DNA of 6,480 nucleotides, taken from assembly GCA_029857975.1 (NCBI GenBank), contig JAOUFX010000176.1, positions 1-6,480 on the forward strand. The letters run 5' to 3'. Under the pieces are notes generated by a model. That model saw nothing but the letters and a program-made list of their open reading frames with translations. It did no database searches and was not told the origin of the DNA. The DNA is from Deltaproteobacteria bacterium (lineage in GTDB: Bacteria; Desulfobacterota; SM23-61). The translations under genes and the position numbers were made by a program. Every line of letters starts with the position of its first letter. The first letter of the stretch is position 1. Below, in pieces: positions 1 through 5,739 of this stretch.

Positions 1-136
1 AATGGCAGCCCCCGGCGGCAATCTGATCCCCATCTTGGATCAAACCAACCGCCTCCTTCAGGGACATCACCTTCTCCCGCAAACCGCGATCCTTTTGGTC
101 GATTGTTGCTCGCAATGCTTTGTATGGTTTCATCAT
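1..136 (-). CDS. CoA-transferase family I, alpha subunit (N-terminus only)
   Basis: The first 45 codons of a gene that runs off the left edge. The visible protein starts MMKPYKALRA and then contains KVMSLKEAVGLIQDGDQIA followed by AGGCH. The SLKEAVxLIxDGDxIAxGG pattern is the typical start of the alpha subunit of family I CoA-transferases (3-oxoacid, glutaconate and related GctA-like enzymes). These move CoA between an acyl-CoA and a free carboxylate through a glutamyl-CoA intermediate; the catalytic Glu is in the beta subunit and cannot be seen here. The start is chosen because GGAGGA at 150-145 sits 8 bases before the ATG at 136; a second ATG follows directly and is also possible. The gene is codirectional with the importer but about 640 bases away, so it may have its own promoter. 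The substrate is unknown. The family call is fairly sure; the subfamily is not. Confidence 0.75.
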   Translation of the reverse strand, partial: MMKPYKALRATIDQKDRGLREKVMSLKEAVGLIQDGDQIAAGGCH

Positions 137-188
137 AAATTTTATCCTCCGCACGATTTTTATGACCTAAATTGAGCGATTCTTTTAA

Positions 189-379
189 ACCACAGAGAAC
201 ACGGAGATTCATTGCATAGTTAAAACAAAATAAGCTCAATCTTTTCTCTGGGTTCTCATATAATCAATTCCTCAGATAAAATGTTTCATTGTTTTCACTT
301 AACGAGTGCACAGAGTTAAGTAACGAAAAGGATTTTATTTCCTTGATTTATCTTAACTTTCCTCTGTGCCCTCTGTGGT
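189..379. repeat. Large inverted-repeat element, CACAGAG type
   Basis: The outer arms are ACCACAGAGAACACGGAG (189-206) and CTCTGTGCCCTCTGTGGT (362-379). They are complementary at 15 of 18 positions, and two of the three mismatches are G-T/A-C type transitions. A nested pair lies inside: GCACAGAGTTAAG (308-320) against CTTAAC...CTCTGTGC (352-369), with a small bulge. At the tip is AAGGA-7 bases-TCCTT (328-344). The element carries no ORF and is AT-rich. Its build resembles a non-autonomous palindromic element or a decayed miniature transposon, but no target-site duplication could be established. Short CACAGAG-type palindromes of this sort recur between genes in many environmental bacterial genomes; this is general recollection, not a database match. 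Confidence 0.6.
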
Positions 380-493
380 AAATCGCCTTTTTTAGGTATG
401 AGTAACCGGGATTTTTCAGAAATTAGCCCTTTAAAACCATGAATGGAACAAATCGCTTATATAAGGCCTCCCGAATATGGGAAAAATTTAATA

Positions 494-572
494 GGACGCA
501 GATTGGCGCAGATAACAACGGATCATTATTTTCTTTTTAGTTTATCCTGATAATCTGTGTACATCCGTGTCC
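494..572. repeat. Imperfect inverted-repeat element, GCAGAT type
   Basis: The left arm GGACGCAGATTGGCGCAGAT (494-513) is complementary to the right arm ATCTGTGTACATCCGTGTCC (553-572) at 14 of 20 positions. Most mismatches are transitions that would still form G-U pairs in RNA of one strand. The inner parts (GGAT at 520-523 and ATCC at 544-547) extend the pairing, leaving an AT-rich loop. Its sequence is unrelated to the 189-379 element, so two element families sit about 115 bases apart. No coding capacity and no flanking transposase are seen. It may be a palindromic intergenic repeat or the remains of a miniature transposon. Confidence 0.5.
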
Positions 573-779
573 AAAAAGGAAATTCCTATACAATTGAATT
601 AGAGATAAAAAAGGCAAGATATTGGGGATCACGGGGGAGGTTTTCAACCCCCTGCCACCGAGACATCGCCGAGCGATTTTAGCATGGCAAGCAGCGAAAG
701 AACCTCCCCTTTCATAAGGATAGTAATATCGTTAAAAATTTTTCCAAGATTCGCTATGCTTCCTGTGGCTATTGAAATT

Positions 780-1958
780 TCACTTGGCTACGAACTTTCC
801 ATCCTCGACCACCAGGGACATCACTCCCCCAATCCCATCGCCAACCGCATCCATAGTAGTCATGCCAGAGATGCCCGGATAGTTTTTCAACTTTGCCCAG
901 CCTTTACGAATCTTTTCCTTGTCCTTTTCCAAGTCTTTTGGCTTGTTGGTTACGCCCTCTTCCTCCATGATTTTCTTGATGATGTACATGTTGTCGTAGG
1001 AACGGGGGCCGCTATAAGGAGGTTCCTTGCCACCCGGAGAGCGCTTCTTAAATTCCGCAAGGAACTTCACCATTCTGGGGTTCGGGTTTCCCACAATCCA
1101 TGCGGCCGTGGAGCCGTGGTAACCTTCCACGGCCTCCTTTCCAATTTCGATCAGCCCGGGGGTGCTATTACACGCTCCTCCAAGCAGAGGGGCCTTGATC
1201 CCCTGGCGCCGGGCCTCAATCGCGATCTTGGCACCGGCTTCATAGCAGCTTCCCACTCCGATTCCGTCTGGATTGAGGGCTTTAATCTCGGTCATGAAGG
1301 GTGCAAAATCGACGGTCTGGGTCTGGAAGGTATACATCTTCAGCAGCTCGATGCCGTATTTTTTGAAGAGGAGCGGCATGATGACTTTCCCTTCCACAGT
1401 CGACACTGCATCCTCGGAGTTGTACAGGACCACCGCGGTTTTGATGTTGTATTTGTCTTTCCATTTCTTTACTACCGGGTCAAGCTGCTTATCACTGGTC
1501 AAAGTGTTCCGGAAACCCCAACCTTTGCTCATAGCGGACAACCCAGGTTTGGAAGAGCAAAAAGAGATAAAGACCAGCTTCAGCCTTTCGAGCTTCGGGA
1601 AAATGACCTCCACCGCGGAGCTCTGACAGGGGCCATTGACCACCAGGACCTTGTCTTGCTTGGCAAGTTTTTCAATAATTGGGATGGCTGGGGCGGCTTT
1701 ACATTCAATGTCGTACCATGTGACCTCGATAGGAACCCCCCCGATTCCACCTGCGGCGTTGATCTCCTCCACGGCTATATCGCCACCGATCTTCGCGGCC
1801 ATGCCCCACTCGGCGCAGACACCCGAAACTGAATAAATAGCGCCGATCTTGACCTTTTTTCCGGAAAGCTTTGCGGCATGAGCGGGCCCTGAATAAATGA
1901 GGCTCAGGGCGAAGAAAAATACGATCAGTCCTATCGATACAAAAAACTTCTTTCTCAT
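780..1958 (-). CDS. livK: Periplasmic substrate-binding protein of a Liv/HAAT-type ABC importer
   Basis: A 392-residue protein of the type I periplasmic binding fold (Peripla_BP_6), which captures the ligand and delivers it to LivHM. Residues 1-28 form a Sec signal peptide: MRKK, then a hydrophobic stretch FFVSIGLIVFFFALSLIY, with likely cleavage after AHA at 26-28. The mature protein starts with the family strand KVKIGAIYSVSG, followed by AxxAVEEINAAGGIGG (about 59-74) and YNSEDAVSTVEG (179-190). Length is usual for the family. It has six cysteines (48, 86, 111, 134, 238, 263), many for this family; five are on loops that normally touch the ligand (see findings). The ATG is supported by AGGAGG at 1972-1967 with an 8-base spacer. 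The gene is last in the importer cluster, 155 bases after livF. The ligand could be an amino acid, an aromatic acid or another carboxylate; the symbol denotes the family, not leucine specificity. Confidence 0.9.
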   Translation of the reverse strand: MRKKFFVSIGLIVFFFALSLIYSGPAHAAKLSGKKVKIGAIYSVSGVCAEWGMAAKIGGDIAVEEINAAGGIGGVPIEVTWYDIECKAAPAIPIIEKLAKQDKVLVVNGPCQSSAVEVIFPKLERLKLVFISFCSSKPGLSAMSKGWGFRNTLTSDKQLDPVVKKWKDKYNIKTAVVLYNSEDAVSTVEGKVIMPLLFKKYGIELLKMYTFQTQTVDFAPFMTEIKALNPDGIGVGSCYEAGAKIAIEARRQGIKAPLLGGACNSTPGLIEIGKEAVEGYHGSTAAWIVGNPNPRMVKFLAEFKKRSPGGKEPPYSGPRSYDNMYIIKKIMEEEGVTNKPKDLEKDKEKIRKGWAKLKNYPGISGMTTMDAVGDGIGGVMSLVVEDGKFVAK

Positions 1959-2035
1959 CTTTCCACCCTCCTTTCAGGAATTGCCTTTTTGGTTAATTTC
2001 TTCCATAGGAACGAATCCCCCCTAACGTCTTTCTC

Positions 2036-2048
2036 GATCACCTCCTTT
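2036..2048 (-). promoter_or_regulatory. Extended Shine-Dalgarno sequence upstream of livK
   Basis: Read on the minus strand this is AAAGGAGGTGATC. Twelve of its bases (AAGGAGGTGATC) are the exact complement of the conserved 3' end of bacterial 16S rRNA (GATCACCTCCTT). It lies 78 bases before the livK ATG, which has its own AGGAGG at 1972-1967. No start codon stands at normal spacing behind it: an in-frame GTG (2041-2039) is embedded in it and an ATG at 2007-2005 is too far. It may be a ribosome standby site, the leftover of a lost gene start, or chance. Confidence 0.4.
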
Positions 2049-2113
2049 CTTTTGAATCAGCTCCGATTCCATCCTTGCGCATTTCCACTCCAGGTCCTCC
2101 CATCTCCCCGGCT

Positions 2114-2842
2114 TTAGTTTCCAGCCATCCGGGCCGATCTACCCAGGTAAGCCTTCTGGACCTCCTCGTTGCCGCGCAGGGCCTGACTTTCCCCCTGAAG
2201 AACAACCCGTCCCGTCTCCATCACGTATCCACGATCGGCCACATTCAAAGCTTGATTGGCGTTCTGTTCCACCAAAAGGATCGTATACCCATCCTTTTCC
2301 CGCAGCTCTTGAATGGTCTGAAAAATGAACTCTACCAGAGTTGGGGAAAGCCCTAAAGAAGGCTCATCCAGCAGAAGCAAATGGGGGTTGGCCATCAGGG
2401 CTCGCCCGATGCTCAGCATTTGCTGTTCCCCCCCGGAGAGGGTTCCGGCATTCTGGTTCAGCCGTTCTTTGACCCGAGGAAATTTTTGATAGACCTTTTC
2501 TAGGTCCCTGGCAATTCCCTCTTTATCGGACCGTAAGTAAGCGCCCATCTCCAAATTTTCTTTCACGGTCATGCGAGACAGGATCCCGCGGCCCTCCTGA
2601 ACCTGAATGATTCCCAGGCCGGCAATCCGATGGGGTTTTTTTCCATCAATCCTTTGGCCCCGGAAGAGAATGTGGCCTTGGGCTGGCCTTACGGCCCCAG
2701 AGATGGTCCGCAAGAGGGTTGACTTTCCCGCTCCGTTGGCTCCCAGAAGGACCACGATCTCACCTTTCTCGACCAAAATATTCACGTCTTGGACTGCCAG
2801 AATCTTGCCGTACCCAGAAGAAACTCCTTCCAAGGAGAGCAT
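2114..2842 (-). CDS. livF: ABC importer ATPase subunit LivF
   Basis: A 242-residue cytoplasmic ATPase that pairs with LivG to power the LivHM channel. Walker A is GANGAGKST (34-42), the signature is LSGGEQQ (135-141), and Walker B is LLLLDEP (155-161) followed by SLGLSP, the usual LivF D-loop. At the switch position it reads LLVEQN, with Gln where most ABC proteins have His, as is normal for LivF. The LivF-type Q-loop region reads QVQEGRGIL, where VPEGR is commoner. The length is typical (about 235-245). The ATG follows the livG stop after one base (TGA-G-ATG), so the two ATPases are translationally coupled; AGAGGG inside the end of livG serves as ribosome site. All motifs needed for ATP hydrolysis are present. 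Confidence 0.95.
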   Translation of the reverse strand: MLSLEGVSSGYGKILAVQDVNILVEKGEIVVLLGANGAGKSTLLRTISGAVRPAQGHILFRGQRIDGKKPHRIAGLGIIQVQEGRGILSRMTVKENLEMGAYLRSDKEGIARDLEKVYQKFPRVKERLNQNAGTLSGGEQQMLSIGRALMANPHLLLLDEPSLGLSPTLVEFIFQTIQELREKDGYTILLVEQNANQALNVADRGYVMETGRVVLQGESQALRGNEEVQKAYLGRSARMAGN

Positions 2843-2843
2843 C

Positions 2844-3611
2844 TCAATTCCCTCTTTTTTTGCCCAGGTAAGCCTCGACCACTGCCGGGTTGTCTTGGAT
2901 CTCGGAAGGACTCCCCTCGGCGATCTTCTCTCCGAAATTCAAGACCGAAATAATCTCCGAGATTCCCATCACCAGTTCCATATTATGCTCGATCAACATG
3001 ACAGTTTTGCCCATCTGGTTGATCCGGGAGATCAGCAAGTTGATCCCCTCGGTCTCCTTGGGATTCATCCCGGCTGCGGGCTCATCGAGAAGGAGCAATT
3101 CCGGCTCCAGGCTAAGGGCCCTGGCGATTTCCACCAGCCTTTGCTCGGCATGAGGGAGGCTGGCGGCCATCTGCTCCGCTTTGGGTCCCAGTCCGACGAA
3201 CTCCAGCCATCGGAGAGCATTCTCCCGCGTAGCCTTCTCTTCTTTCAGCTCCCGCGAGGAAACCCTGAAAAAGGTCTTGAAAATACCCGCTTGGGTTCGG
3301 CAGTGCCGTCCCAGCATGACGTTTTCCAGTACAGTCATGGAGTGGAAGAGACGAACGATCTGAAAGGTCCGGCCGATGCCCAGCTCCGCCCGCAAATGGG
3401 GTTTCAGCTCGTTGAGCCTGTTTTCCTTGAACCGAATTTCTCCCCGGGTAATATCGTGCATCCCGCTGATCAGGTTAAAGAGGGTGGTCTTGCCAGCCCC
3501 ATTGGGCCCGATGATGGCATGAATTTTCCCTTCTTCTACCTTCATCTGAATGTCATGGAGGGCGCAAAAACCATCGAAGTATTTCACCACTTCCCGAATT
3601 TCGAGGATCAC
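2844..3611 (-). CDS. livG: ABC importer ATPase subunit LivG
   Basis: A 255-residue ATPase, partner of LivF. It has Walker A GPNGAGKTT (35-43), the LivG-specific Q-loop GIGRTFQIVRLF (78-89), Walker B LLLLDEPAAGMNP (172-184) and the switch His at 209 in LIEHNMELV. The C-terminal GEKIAEGSPSEI...VVEAYLG is the standard LivG ending. The signature is unusual: LPHAEQR (152-158) replaces the common L(P/S)YGQQR, so the second glycine of the LSGGQ motif is Ala155 (see findings). The start is GTG at 3611, behind a G-rich GGGGGGAAGA stretch; no better in-frame ATG is visible. The gene is separated from livM by 273 bases containing a palindromic element, whereas the other importer junctions before livF are within about 13 bases. 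Confidence 0.93.
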   Translation of the reverse strand: MILEIREVVKYFDGFCALHDIQMKVEEGKIHAIIGPNGAGKTTLFNLISGMHDITRGEIRFKENRLNELKPHLRAELGIGRTFQIVRLFHSMTVLENVMLGRHCRTQAGIFKTFFRVSSRELKEEKATRENALRWLEFVGLGPKAEQMAASLPHAEQRLVEIARALSLEPELLLLDEPAAGMNPKETEGINLLISRINQMGKTVMLIEHNMELVMGISEIISVLNFGEKIAEGSPSEIQDNPAVVEAYLGKKRGN

Positions 3612-3640
3612 TCTTCCCCCCGTTTAAATATGGCCACATA

Positions 3641-3669
3641 ACTATTCTTAATTTTTCTGTCCGTTACAA
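3641..3669 (-). promoter_or_regulatory. Weak candidate sigma-70 promoter upstream of livG
   Basis: On the minus strand TTGTAA (3669-3664) and AATAGT (3646-3641) are separated by 17 bases; each matches 4 of 6 consensus positions. It lies about 30 bases before the livG GTG, at the edge of the palindromic element, where an internal promoter would be useful if the element disturbs read-through from livM. The match is weak and the region is AT-rich, so chance is quite possible. Confidence 0.2.
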
Positions 3670-3842
3670 AAATTCCAAAAATAACATCCACCTTCGAAAC
3701 CCCAAATTCCAAATAAATTCCAATGCACCAAATTCTAAATTCAAAATCGGAAGGACTCGCCGTTTGCAACCTTCGATATTTGGATTTGGATATTATTTGG
3801 TCCCGCGTTTCGCGGGATTGGCGTTTGGGATTTGGAATTTTT
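3668..3842. repeat. Palindromic (MITE-like) element inserted between livM and livG
   Basis: A 175-base element bounded by a perfect 12-base inverted repeat, AAAAATTCCAAA (3668-3679) and TTTGGAATTTTT (3831-3842). Inside are further A/T-rich complementary blocks: ACCAAATTCTAAATTCAAA at 3727-3745 against TTTGGAT...ATTTGGT at about 3780-3801. A GAAGG...CCTTC stem-loop lies near the centre (3750-3774). On the right is a perfect G/C hairpin, TCCCGCG-TTT-CGCGGGA (3801-3817). There is no ORF. It looks like a long imperfect hairpin that arose by insertion in an otherwise compact operon. A definite target-site duplication was not found. Confidence 0.6.
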
Positions 3843-3848
3843 TACCCC

Positions 3849-3863
3849 ATGAATTCAATTCAT
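3849..3863. repeat. Short palindrome downstream of livM
   Basis: ATGAATT-C-AATTCAT is a perfect 7-base inverted repeat around one central base, starting 22 bases after the livM stop in the direction of transcription. It has no G/C stem and no T-run, so it is not a convincing terminator; a small protein-binding site or chance are equally open. Confidence 0.3.
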
Positions 3864-3884
3864 CCTGGAAAGATCAGTTCCCCA

Positions 3885-4724
3885 TCAGGCTATCTTAAAA
3901 AGTTTCTTGATGGCCTGAATTGTATCCAACCCTATGACCCCTTGGGGTCGGATGATCATCATGACGATCAGCAGAACTCCGTATAACTCCATGCGCCAAT
4001 TCTGGATCGAGCGGAGAAATTCGGGGACGAAAGTGAGAACGACCGCGCCGAATATGGGTCCCCAAAATATCTGAATCCCCCCGAATATAGCGAAGACGAT
4101 GAATTCTATGCCATGCATGACGCCGAACATGAGCGGCTCGATATATTCCTGGTAATGGGCGAAAATTCCCCCTCCAATACCGGCAATGAAGGCCCCGACG
4201 GAGAAAGCTAAAAGCTTGGCCGAGGTAATATTCACGCCGAGGATCTCCGCCACAGCTTCATCATCCCCCACTGCCTGGAAGGCCCGGCCCATCCTGGATT
4301 TACGCAATCGGCTAAAAAAGATGGCCAAAATAAAAACTACGGCGTAAGCATACAAAATGGTATATTTTTGATAGGGGATGCTCGGAAAGCCTTGGGCGGC
4401 CCCTACGTAATCTAAGTTGATGAAGATCACCCGCACGATTTCTCCAAACCCCAGGGTCAGAAGTAGAAGATAAATCCCTTTAATCCGCAGGGCTGGCAGC
4501 CCCAAGACAAAGCCCACAATCCCGGCAATGATCCCACCGAACAAAACAGCGGGCACATAAGGAATCCCCCATTTCGCCGTACATACGGCAGAGGCATACG
4601 CCCCAATAGCCATGAACCCGGCCTGGCCCAGAGATATCTGTCCGGTGATGAAAGGCATGTAAAAGCTTAAGGTCATTATAATATAAATCCCGGCAATGGT
4701 CGTTACGGAGAGCAGATAATCCAC
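3885..4724 (-). CDS. livM: ABC importer permease subunit LivM
   Basis: A 279-residue inner-membrane permease, partner of LivH in the transport channel (BPD_transp_2 family). It has about 8-9 hydrophobic segments from residue 5 on. Family hallmarks are GQISLGQAGFMAIGAYASA (28-46), RIKGIYLLLLTLGFGEIVR (80-98) and the cytoplasmic coupling loop SRMGRAFQAVGDDEAVAEIL (143-162), which docks on the ATPases. I start it at GTG 4724 because GAGGGG (4735-4730) lies 5 bases before it and the protein then begins VDYLLSVTTIAG, a normal LivM start. A TTG at 4760 would add 12 polar residues (including ASPKGRG) and overlap livH by 26 bases without a ribosome site. With the GTG start the gene begins 10 bases after the livH stop. 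Only the start is uncertain. Confidence 0.93.
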   Translation of the reverse strand: MDYLLSVTTIAGIYIIMTLSFYMPFITGQISLGQAGFMAIGAYASAVCTAKWGIPYVPAVLFGGIIAGIVGFVLGLPALRIKGIYLLLLTLGFGEIVRVIFINLDYVGAAQGFPSIPYQKYTILYAYAVVFILAIFFSRLRKSRMGRAFQAVGDDEAVAEILGVNITSAKLLAFSVGAFIAGIGGGIFAHYQEYIEPLMFGVMHGIEFIVFAIFGGIQIFWGPIFGAVVLTFVPEFLRSIQNWRMELYGVLLIVMMIIRPQGVIGLDTIQAIKKLFKIA

Positions 4725-4729
4725 TGAAT

Positions 4730-4735
4730 CCCCTC
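4730..4735 (-). promoter_or_regulatory. Ribosome binding site deciding the livM start
   Basis: GAGGGG on the minus strand overlaps the livH stop codon (TAG, 4737-4735) and is 5 bases upstream of GTG 4724. No comparable site precedes the alternative TTG at 4760. The arrangement implies translational coupling of the two permeases. Confidence 0.6.
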
Positions 4736-5610
4736 TACCCTTGGGTGACGCGCGATCCAAAAAGGCCCGTGGGCTTAAAGATAAGGATTAAAATCATGAT
4801 CCCGAAGGAAAAGATGTCCTGTAAATTGATTTCTGTGGGTAGGATGGCAATGCTGAGCACCTCGGCTACTCCCAGGATCAACCCTCCAATCATCGCTCCC
4901 CCCATATTCCCCAAACCACCTAGCAGCATTACCACCAAGCCTTTCAGGGCAAAGGTGAGCCCGATGAAAGGGCTCACCGCATGGAAGGCAATTCCTGCCA
5001 TCACGCCGGCGGCCCCGGCCAGGGCCGAGGCAATCCCGAAGGTAACCAGAACGATCCGGTCCACGTTCACCCCCAGAAAACTCGCCGTCAGATGGCTTTC
5101 GGCCACGGCCCTCATGGCCCGGCCCATTTTGGTCTTGGTGATGAGGAAGTAAAGGATAACCATCAGGGAGAGGGAGATCCCCAGGATCAGGATTTTGGCG
5201 GCACTGATCACATAGGGGCCAACCTCCAAATTCACGGTGGTGATGGTGTCGGGGAATTTTGTTCCATAACCCCCGAAGAGTTTGACGGCCAAATTCTGGA
5301 TAATGATCGTTACCCCGATCGTACTCAGAAGCGGGGCCAGGTGGAAATCCTTGCGCAGGGGGCGAATAGCCAAAAGTTCGACGATCATGCCCAGGGCGCC
5401 GGTGGCAACCATGGCCAGAGGAAGGGTAATGTAAAGAGGCAGGCCGGTCCAAAGGATGATGTAAATTCCCATAAAGGAACCCGCCATCAGCACTTCCCCG
5501 TGGGCGAAATGCAGCACCCTCAGCACCCCAAAAATCAGAGTGTAGCCGATGGCCACCAACGAATAGGTGGCCCCAAGCATGAGCCCGTTGATCAGTTGTT
5601 GAAGGATCAT
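4735..5610 (-). CDS. livH: ABC importer permease subunit LivH
   Basis: A 291-residue inner-membrane permease that forms the translocation path with LivM. The start MILQQLINGLMLGATYSLVA and the next segment GYTLIFGVLRVLHFAHGE (22-39) are diagnostic for LivH. The chain has about 8 membrane segments. The coupling loop KMGRAMRAVAESHLTASFLG (161-180) matches the LivH version of the ATPase-docking loop, and the C-terminus contains GGLGNMGGAMIGGLILG, also typical. Length is usual. The ATG overlaps, as ATGA, the stop of a degenerate 2Fe-2S subunit fragment just upstream, and GAGGGG lies 3-4 bases before the ATG within that fragment. LivH is thus fused by position to the Mo-hydroxylase genes, which suggests one transcript. 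The function is secure; the substrate is not. Confidence 0.95.
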   Translation of the reverse strand: MILQQLINGLMLGATYSLVAIGYTLIFGVLRVLHFAHGEVLMAGSFMGIYIILWTGLPLYITLPLAMVATGALGMIVELLAIRPLRKDFHLAPLLSTIGVTIIIQNLAVKLFGGYGTKFPDTITTVNLEVGPYVISAAKILILGISLSLMVILYFLITKTKMGRAMRAVAESHLTASFLGVNVDRIVLVTFGIASALAGAAGVMAGIAFHAVSPFIGLTFALKGLVVMLLGGLGNMGGAMIGGLILGVAEVLSIAILPTEINLQDIFSFGIMILILIFKPTGLFGSRVTQG

Positions 5611-5687
5611 TTTCCCCTCATCCGGGCTGCTTCAACCATCACCGAGTCAATGACCTGCTGGGACCCGGTGCAGCAACCCAGAGGCCC
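5607..5687 (-). pseudogene. Degenerate C-terminal fragment of a second 2Fe-2S (CoxS-like) subunit
   Basis: Read on the minus strand, this frame gives LGCCTGSQQVIDSVMVEAA then RMRGK and a stop. It parallels the end of the intact 2Fe-2S gene just upstream (LCRCTGYKQVIDSVMAAAA then KIRGK, stop). The last CxC cluster ligand pair is altered from C-R-C to G-C-C. At the DNA level 5603-5687 matches 5736-5820 without gaps at 66 of 85 positions. Upstream of the Leu the frame stays open for about 25 codons but encodes unrelated G/P/R-rich sequence and has no start codon or ribosome site, so it cannot make a working protein. The stop overlaps the livH ATG. It is best read as the remnant of a paralogous small subunit once directly followed by livH. 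Confidence 0.75.
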
Positions 5688-5739
5688 CCGCGCCCCCTGA
5701 CTCCCAACCCGTCCCGGAAAGGATGGAGTCGCCGGAGGA

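Larger units (their letters stand above)
137..779. other. Non-coding interval between livK and the CoA-transferase gene
   Basis: A 643-base stretch with no credible gene. It is AT-richer than the flanking genes and holds two unrelated inverted-repeat elements (189-379 and 494-572, listed separately). It also has two small G/C-rich hairpins, at 633-652 (7 base pairs with one bulged base, 3-base loop) and 665-677 (ATCGC-CGA-GCGAT). Neither hairpin is followed by a T-run in the minus direction, so I do not call a terminator for livK. A 23-codon minus-strand ORF at 715-644 lacks a ribosome site and is not called. I could not find a convincing -35/-10 pair for the CoA-transferase gene, although one would be expected here. 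Confidence 0.7.

Noticed and set aside
633..680. Hairpins at 633-652 and 665-677 as a livK terminator
   Set aside because: Both stems are short and neither is followed by a T-run on the minus strand. The TTTT after 677 would serve only plus-strand transcription, and there is no plus-strand gene.
644..715. 23-codon minus-strand ORF (starts MKGEVLSLL) downstream of livK
   Set aside because: It has no ribosome site before the ATG, is too short to judge, and its end falls in a G/C hairpin. No evidence of translation.
137..779. CRISPR array or tandem repeat array in the non-coding interval
   Set aside because: The repeats are inverted pairs, not regularly spaced direct repeats, and there are no cas genes or spacer-like units.
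684..1832. Long plus-strand open frame (382 codons) opposite the binding-protein gene
   Set aside because: It lies antisense to livK, which has a signal peptide, a good ribosome site and family motifs. The plus-strand protein shows no recognisable domain and is rich in His/Arg/Phe, as expected of a shadow frame.
2607..3641. Plus-strand open frame of 344 codons opposite livF and livG
   Set aside because: It is antisense to two ATPases with all motifs in place, spans their junction and has no ribosome site or family signature.
4725..4760. TTG at 4760 as the livM start, giving a 26-base overlap with livH
   Set aside because: No ribosome site precedes it and the added 12 residues are polar and atypical. 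GTG 4724 has GAGGGG at 5-base spacing and gives a standard LivM N-terminus.
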